From contig NZ_KZ626866.1 of assembly GCF_002911015.1 (NCBI RefSeq), positions 30,130-94,129 on the forward strand: a DNA stretch of 64,000 nt, given 5' to 3'. Positions within the stretch are counted from its first letter, which is position 1; every line of letters begins with the position of its first letter. The DNA is from Streptomyces populi (GTDB taxonomy: Bacteria; Actinomycetota; Actinomycetes; Streptomycetales; Streptomycetaceae). The notes beneath the pieces were generated by a model, which was not told the origin of the DNA, searched no databases, and saw nothing but the letters and a program-made list of their open reading frames with translations. Made by a program: the position numbers and the translations under genes. This document shows positions 60,296 through 64,000 of this stretch, piece after piece.

Positions 60296-61201
60296 TCAGT
60301 AGGACGAGCCCCCGGCGCCCAGGGAACCGGTCGGGTGCCAGACCGTCTTCGTCTCCAGGAAGGCCGTCAGGCGCTCGGTCCCGGGAGTCCGCGCGTAATC
60401 CACAGCCTGTGGACGGACGACGCGCTTCAGGTTGTCCGCGGCCGCGATCTCCAGCTCCTTCGCCAGCACCTCGTCCGCGCCGGCCAGGTCGATCGCGTTG
60501 ACGTCCTGGTGCGCGGCCAGCGGGGCCGCGATCTCCGCGGTCCGGCCGGACAGGATGTTCACGACACCGCCGGGCACGTCGGAGGTGGCCAGCACCTCGC
60601 CCAGCGACAGCGCCGGGAGCGGGGACTTCTCGCTGGCGATCACGATCACCGTGTTGCCGGTGGCGATCACCGGGGCGATCACCGACACCAGACCGAGGAA
60701 CGACGACTCCTGCGGCGCCAGGACCGTCACCACACCCGTCGGCTCGGGGGAGGACAGGTTGAAGTACGGCCCCGCGACCGGGTTTCCGCCGCCCACGACC
60801 TGGGCGATCTTGTCGGTCCAGCCCGCGTACCAGACCCAGCGGTCGATCGCCGCGTCGACGACGGCCGCCGCCTTCGCCTTCGACAGGCCCTCCGCGTCGG
60901 CCACCTCGCGGACGAACTGCTCCTTGCGGCCCTCCAGCATCTCGGCGACGCGGTACAGGACCTGGCCGCGGTTGTACGCGGTCGCGCCGGACCAGCCGCC
61001 GAACGCCTTGCGCGCGGCGACGACCGCGTCACGGGCGTCCTTGCGGCTCGACTGCGGCGCGTTCGCCAGCCACTTGCCCTTGGAGTCGCTCACCTCGTAC
61101 ACCCGGCCGCTCTCGGAACGCGGGAACTTGCCGCCCACGTACAGCTTGTAGGTCTTGAAGACGCTCAGGCGCTGCTGCTCGGACTTCTCGGCTGCACTCA
61201 T
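60296..61201 (-). CDS. Truncated aldehyde dehydrogenase-like protein
   Basis: 301 residues. Covers the N-terminal NAD-binding part of the aldehyde dehydrogenase fold (KLYVGGKFPRSESGRVYEV, PTGVVTVLAPQESSFLGLVS, IATGNTVIVIASEKSPLPAL, VPGGVVNILSG) and then departs from the family: no FNQGQVC-type catalytic Cys and no full catalytic domain. It starts directly at the stop of the complete enzyme (TAA-ATG), so the two are coupled. The frame is clean, not a decayed pseudogene. It may be a regulatory or structural partner in the deoxyribose pathway. Confidence 0.88.
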   Translation of the reverse strand: MSAAEKSEQQRLSVFKTYKLYVGGKFPRSESGRVYEVSDSKGKWLANAPQSSRKDARDAVVAARKAFGGWSGATAYNRGQVLYRVAEMLEGRKEQFVREVADAEGLSKAKAAAVVDAAIDRWVWYAGWTDKIAQVVGGGNPVAGPYFNLSSPEPTGVVTVLAPQESSFLGLVSVIAPVIATGNTVIVIASEKSPLPALSLGEVLATSDVPGGVVNILSGRTAEIAAPLAAHQDVNAIDLAGADEVLAKELEIAAADNLKRVVRPQAVDYARTPGTERLTAFLETKTVWHPTGSLGAGGSSY

Positions 61202-62659
61202 TTATCGCTCGCCCTCCGGGCTAGACGGGGCGAGGTACGCCTCCAGGCCGTGACGGCCGCCCTCGCGGCCGAAGCCCGACTCCTTGTACCCGCCGAACGG
61301 CGAGGTCGGGTCGAACTTGTTGAACGTGTTGGACCAGACGACACCCGCGCGGAGCTTGTTCGCCACGGCGAGGATCCGGGAGCCCTTCTCGGACCAGACG
61401 CCCGCCGAGAGGCCGTACGCGGAGTTGTTGGCCTTGGCGACCGCCTCGTCCGGGGTGCGGAACGTCAGGACGGACAGCACCGGACCGAAGATCTCGTCCC
61501 GGGCGACGGTGTGCGCCTGGGTGACGTTCGTGAAGAGCGTCGGGGCGAACCAGTAGCCGGCGGACGGGAGTTCACAGGCCGGGGACCAGCGCTCGGCGCC
61601 CTCGGCCTCGCCCTGATCGACGAGCGAGGTGATGCGGGAGAGCTGCTCCTCGGAGTTGATCGCGCCGATGTCCGTGTTCTTGTCCAGCGGGTCACCGAGG
61701 CGCAGCGTCGACAGCCGGCGCTTGAGCGAGTCGAGCAGCTCGTCGTGGATCGACTCCTGGACCAGCAGCCGCGAACCCGCGCAGCAGACCTGGCCCTGGT
61801 TGAAGAAGATGCCGTTGACGATGCCCTCGACGGCCTGGTCGATCGGGGCGTCGTCGAAGACGATGTTCGCGCCCTTGCCGCCCAGTTCGAGCGTGACCTT
61901 CTTGTGCGAACCCGCGACCGTCCGCGCGATCTCCTTGCCCACGGCCGTGGAGCCGGTGAAGGCGACCTTGTCCACGTCCGGGTGCGCGACCAGCGCCGCG
62001 CCCGCGTCGCCGTACCCGGGAAGGATGTTGACGACACCCTTGGGCAGGCCCGCCTGGCGGCAGATGTCCGCGAAGAACAGCGCCGTCAGGGGCGTCGTCT
62101 CCGCGGGCTTGAGGACGACCGTGTTGCCGGTCGCGAGGGCGGGCGCGATCTTCCACGCCAGCATCAGCAGCGGGAAGTTCCACGGGATGACCTGGCCCGC
62201 GACGCCCAGCGGACGCGGGTTCGCGCCGAAACCGGCGTGGTCGAGCTTGTCGGCCCAGCCCGCGTAGTAGAAGAAGTGCGCGGCGACCAGGGGGAGGTCC
62301 GCGTCGCGGGTCTCCTTGATCGGCTTGCCGTTGTCCAGCGTCTCCAGGACGGCCAGCTCGCGGCTGCGCTCCTGGATGATCCGCGCGATGCGGAACAGGT
62401 ACTTGGCGCGCTCGGAGCCCGGCAGTGCGGACCACTTCACGAACGCCTTGCGGGCCGCCTTCACCGCGCGGTCGACGTCCGCCTCGCCCGCCTGGGCGAT
62501 CTCGGAGAGGACCTCCTCGGTGGAGGGGGAGACGGTCTTGAAGACCTTGCCCTCGGCGGCCTCGGTGAACTCACCGTCGATGAACAGGCCGTAGGAGGGG
62601 GCGATGTCGACGACGGAGCGGGACTCGGGCGCCGGGGCGTATTCGAATGCGGAAGCCAT
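61202..62659 (-). CDS. Aldehyde dehydrogenase, full length
   Basis: 485 residues. NAD site and active centre complete: VIPWNFPLLMLAWKIAPALA, VAFTGSTAVGKEI, VTLELGGKGANIVFDDA (catalytic Glu), FNQGQVCCAGSRLLV (catalytic Cys), EIFGPVLSVLTF and SPFGGYKESGFGREGG. Encoded between deoC and the truncated homologue in one operon. DeoC yields acetaldehyde and glyceraldehyde 3-phosphate, so acetaldehyde oxidation is the likely job. Confidence 0.95.
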   Translation of the reverse strand: MASAFEYAPAPESRSVVDIAPSYGLFIDGEFTEAAEGKVFKTVSPSTEEVLSEIAQAGEADVDRAVKAARKAFVKWSALPGSERAKYLFRIARIIQERSRELAVLETLDNGKPIKETRDADLPLVAAHFFYYAGWADKLDHAGFGANPRPLGVAGQVIPWNFPLLMLAWKIAPALATGNTVVLKPAETTPLTALFFADICRQAGLPKGVVNILPGYGDAGAALVAHPDVDKVAFTGSTAVGKEIARTVAGSHKKVTLELGGKGANIVFDDAPIDQAVEGIVNGIFFNQGQVCCAGSRLLVQESIHDELLDSLKRRLSTLRLGDPLDKNTDIGAINSEEQLSRITSLVDQGEAEGAERWSPACELPSAGYWFAPTLFTNVTQAHTVARDEIFGPVLSVLTFRTPDEAVAKANNSAYGLSAGVWSEKGSRILAVANKLRAGVVWSNTFNKFDPTSPFGGYKESGFGREGGRHGLEAYLAPSSPEGER

Positions 62660-62665
62660 GATGGA

Positions 62666-63619
62666 TCAGTCCACCGTCACGTAGTCGGGGCCGGAGTAGC
62701 GGCCGGTGGCCAGCTTCTGACGCTGCATGAGCAGGTCGTTCAGGAGCGAGGACGCGCCGAAGCGGAACCAGTGGTTGTCCAGCCAGTCCTCGCCCGCGGT
62801 CTCGTTCACCAGGACCAGGAACTTGACGGCGTCCTTCGTGGTGCGGATGCCGCCGGCCGGCTTCACCCCGACCTGCACGCCGGTCTGGGCGCGGAAGTCG
62901 CGGACGGCCTCCAGCATCAGCAGCGTGTTCGCGGGCGTCGCGTTCACGGCCACCTTGCCGGTGGAGGTCTTGATGAAGTCGGCCCCGGCGAGCATGCCGA
63001 GCCAGCTCGCCCGCCGGATGTTGTCGTACGTGGAGAGCTCGCCGGTCTCGAAGATGACCTTCAACCGGGCGGCGCCCGAGGCCTCCTTCACGGCGACGAT
63101 CTCGTCGTACACCTTCATGTAGTCGCCCGCGAGGAACGCCCCGCGGTCGATGACCATGTCGATCTCGTCGGCGCCCGCGGCGACGGCGTCACGGACGTCG
63201 GCCAGCTTCACGGCGAGCGCGGCGCGGCCGGCCGGGAACGCGGTCGCGACCGAGGCGACCTTCACCCCGGAACCGGCGACGGCCTCCTTCGCGACGGCCA
63301 CCATGTCGGGATAGACGCAGACCGCCGCCGTGGTGGGCGTCGTGCGGTCGGTCGGGTCCGGAAGGACCGCCTTGGCGCCGAGTGCCCGGACCTTGCCCGG
63401 GGTGTCCGCGCCTTCCAGCGTCGTCAGGTCGACCATCGAGATGGCGAGGTCGATGGCGTACGCCTTCGCGGTGGTCTTGATGGAACGGGTACCGAGCGAG
63501 GCGGCGCGCGCCTCCAGGCCGACCGCGTCGACGCCGGGCAGCCCGTGGAGGAAGCGGCGCAGCGTGCTGTCGGACGCAGTCACGTCGCCGAGTGCGTGGG
63601 CAGAGGTGGGCATGGTCAC
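62666..63619 (-). CDS. deoC: Deoxyribose-phosphate aldolase
   Basis: 317 residues from GTG 63619 (ATG 63613 is also in frame). Schiff-base Lys in ADFIKTSTGKVAVNATP and the second active Lys in VGVKPAGGIRTTKDA. The N-terminal 60 residues extend beyond the short DeoC type; such long forms occur in actinobacteria. Cleaves deoxyribose 5-phosphate from nucleoside breakdown. Leaderless promoter with the nucleoside operator directly upstream. Confidence 0.96.
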   Translation of the reverse strand: MTMPTSAHALGDVTASDSTLRRFLHGLPGVDAVGLEARAASLGTRSIKTTAKAYAIDLAISMVDLTTLEGADTPGKVRALGAKAVLPDPTDRTTPTTAAVCVYPDMVAVAKEAVAGSGVKVASVATAFPAGRAALAVKLADVRDAVAAGADEIDMVIDRGAFLAGDYMKVYDEIVAVKEASGAARLKVIFETGELSTYDNIRRASWLGMLAGADFIKTSTGKVAVNATPANTLLMLEAVRDFRAQTGVQVGVKPAGGIRTTKDAVKFLVLVNETAGEDWLDNHWFRFGASSLLNDLLMQRQKLATGRYSGPDYVTVD

Positions 63620-63625
63620 CAGACG

Positions 63626-63655
63626 AGCATATCTACGCGCGTAGCTGCTTGTACA
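63626..63655 (-). promoter_or_regulatory. Promoter and nucleoside-regulon operator of deoC
   Basis: On the minus strand: TGTACA (63655-63650) as -35, an 18-bp spacer containing perfect CTACGCGCGTAG (63644-63633), and TATGCT (63631-63626) as -10. Six bases later comes GTG 63619, so the mRNA is probably leaderless and the operator blocks the promoter spacer. Confidence 0.82.
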
Positions 63656-63754
63656 GCCCTGGGGCTGCCGAGGGTTTTTTGTCCCCGGGGGGCCGCCTCC
63701 TCGGAACCGGCTTGATCCCCGGAACCCGGGGTTCCTCCACCCCCAAGCGTTTTC

Positions 63755-64000
63755 TCGCCCCCTCCGCCCCTACCCGACCCATACCGGGGACTCCGCCCCA
63801 GACCCCGCTCCTCAAACGCCGGAGGGGCTGAAACTCACGCCGATGAGGGGCTGCGCCCACACCACGACGCACCCGCAGCCGGGTACGCACGCGAGGGGCC
63901 GTGCCGGTACATCGATGCCCGTCGCCACCGACGCCCACCCCTCACCCGACGGCGACGGGCTGATGCACCGGCACGGCCCCGACCCACGACGCACCGGCAC
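63755..64000 (-). repeat. Composite intergenic repeat, copy 2, cut by window end
   Basis: Reverse-complement copy of 27934-28170. The large hairpin spans 63895-63980 (18-bp arms 63895-63912 and 63963-63980) and is base-for-base the same as in copy 1. Between hairpin and the GGCGTTTGAG block this copy has a 19-base stretch (about 63852-63870) where copy 1 has about ten different bases. It lies upstream of deoC; the rest is outside the window. Confidence 0.9.

Noticed and set aside
60335..63715. A 1126-codon open frame antisense to deoC and the aldehyde dehydrogenase genes
   Set aside because: Its composition (Arg, Gly, Val, Asp-rich without domain motifs) is what GC-biased third positions produce opposite real genes. 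The minus-strand genes have complete family motifs.
1..64000. tRNA, rRNA, insertion sequence, prophage or integrative element
   Set aside because: No cloverleaf, transposase, integrase or attachment-type duplication was recognised. Gene content is core-chromosome-like throughout.

Overview
The window is about 72% G+C, shows the strong third-position GC bias of an actinomycete, and is almost certainly chromosomal DNA of a Streptomyces species. Supporting signs are the sdhCDAB operon, the AfsQ1/AfsQ2/SigQ signalling locus, several ECF sigma factors, Uma2 nucleases, many GTG starts, ATGA/GTGA overlaps, and a composite intergenic repeat of a type common in this genus. Gene order resembles, from memory, the S. 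coelicolor core region from sdh to deoC. No tRNA, rRNA, CRISPR array, prophage or insertion sequence was seen.

Layout. 1-7.1 kb: end of an MMPL exporter, a three-gene operon closed by its own TetR regulator and preceded by two palindromic operators, a DUF4132 pair and a Uma2 nuclease. 7.2-10.7 kb: succinate dehydrogenase. 10.8-16 kb: OHCU decarboxylase, GH20 hexosaminidase and conserved Streptomyces proteins. 16.1-20.1 kb: two duplicated ECF-sigma/membrane-protein modules. 20.3-27.8 kb: L,D-transpeptidase, acyl-CoA mutase, Uma2, LeuE-type exporter, a FAD monooxygenase/TetR divergon and an acyltransferase. 28.3-35.7 kb: a nonulosonic-acid (sialic acid/Kdn type) glycopolymer cluster with CMP-transferase/phosphatase fusion, NeuB-type synthase and transferases. 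36-46.1 kb: M20 amidohydrolase, then a nucleoside uptake and catabolism locus (two BMP lipoproteins, ABC ATPase, two permeases, cytidine deaminase, thymidine phosphorylase). 46.2-51.7 kb: Uma2, STAS protein, SnoaL-type ECF sigma factor, a MFS/LysR divergon and an alpha/beta hydrolase. 51.8-53.5 kb: adenosine deaminase and a small secreted protein. 53.7-60.2 kb: PspC, VanZ, lipoprotein-AfsQ2-AfsQ1, divergent sigQ, a uridine-kinase-like protein and a secreted protein. 60.3-63.6 kb: deoC with two aldehyde dehydrogenase genes. 63.76-64 kb: second, inverted copy of the intergenic repeat found at 27.9 kb.

Main observation. A 12-bp palindrome, CTACGCGCGTAG, exact or with two changed edge bases, occurs at five places. 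Each is in the apparent core promoter of a nucleoside gene or operon: both BMP genes, the ABC transporter-cdd-deoA operon, add and deoC. At four sites a TANNNT -10 hexamer overlaps or directly follows it; at the fifth the hexamer deviates in its last base. This is best read as a nucleoside-salvage regulon under an unidentified repressor not encoded in the window.

Other points: the ABC ATPase has no usable ATG/GTG/TTG start and seems to begin at ATC behind a good ribosome-binding site; a conserved aldehyde dehydrogenase lacks its catalytic half; an alpha/beta hydrolase has Asp at the nucleophile position; and sigQ carries a perfect match to the reported AfsQ1 box.
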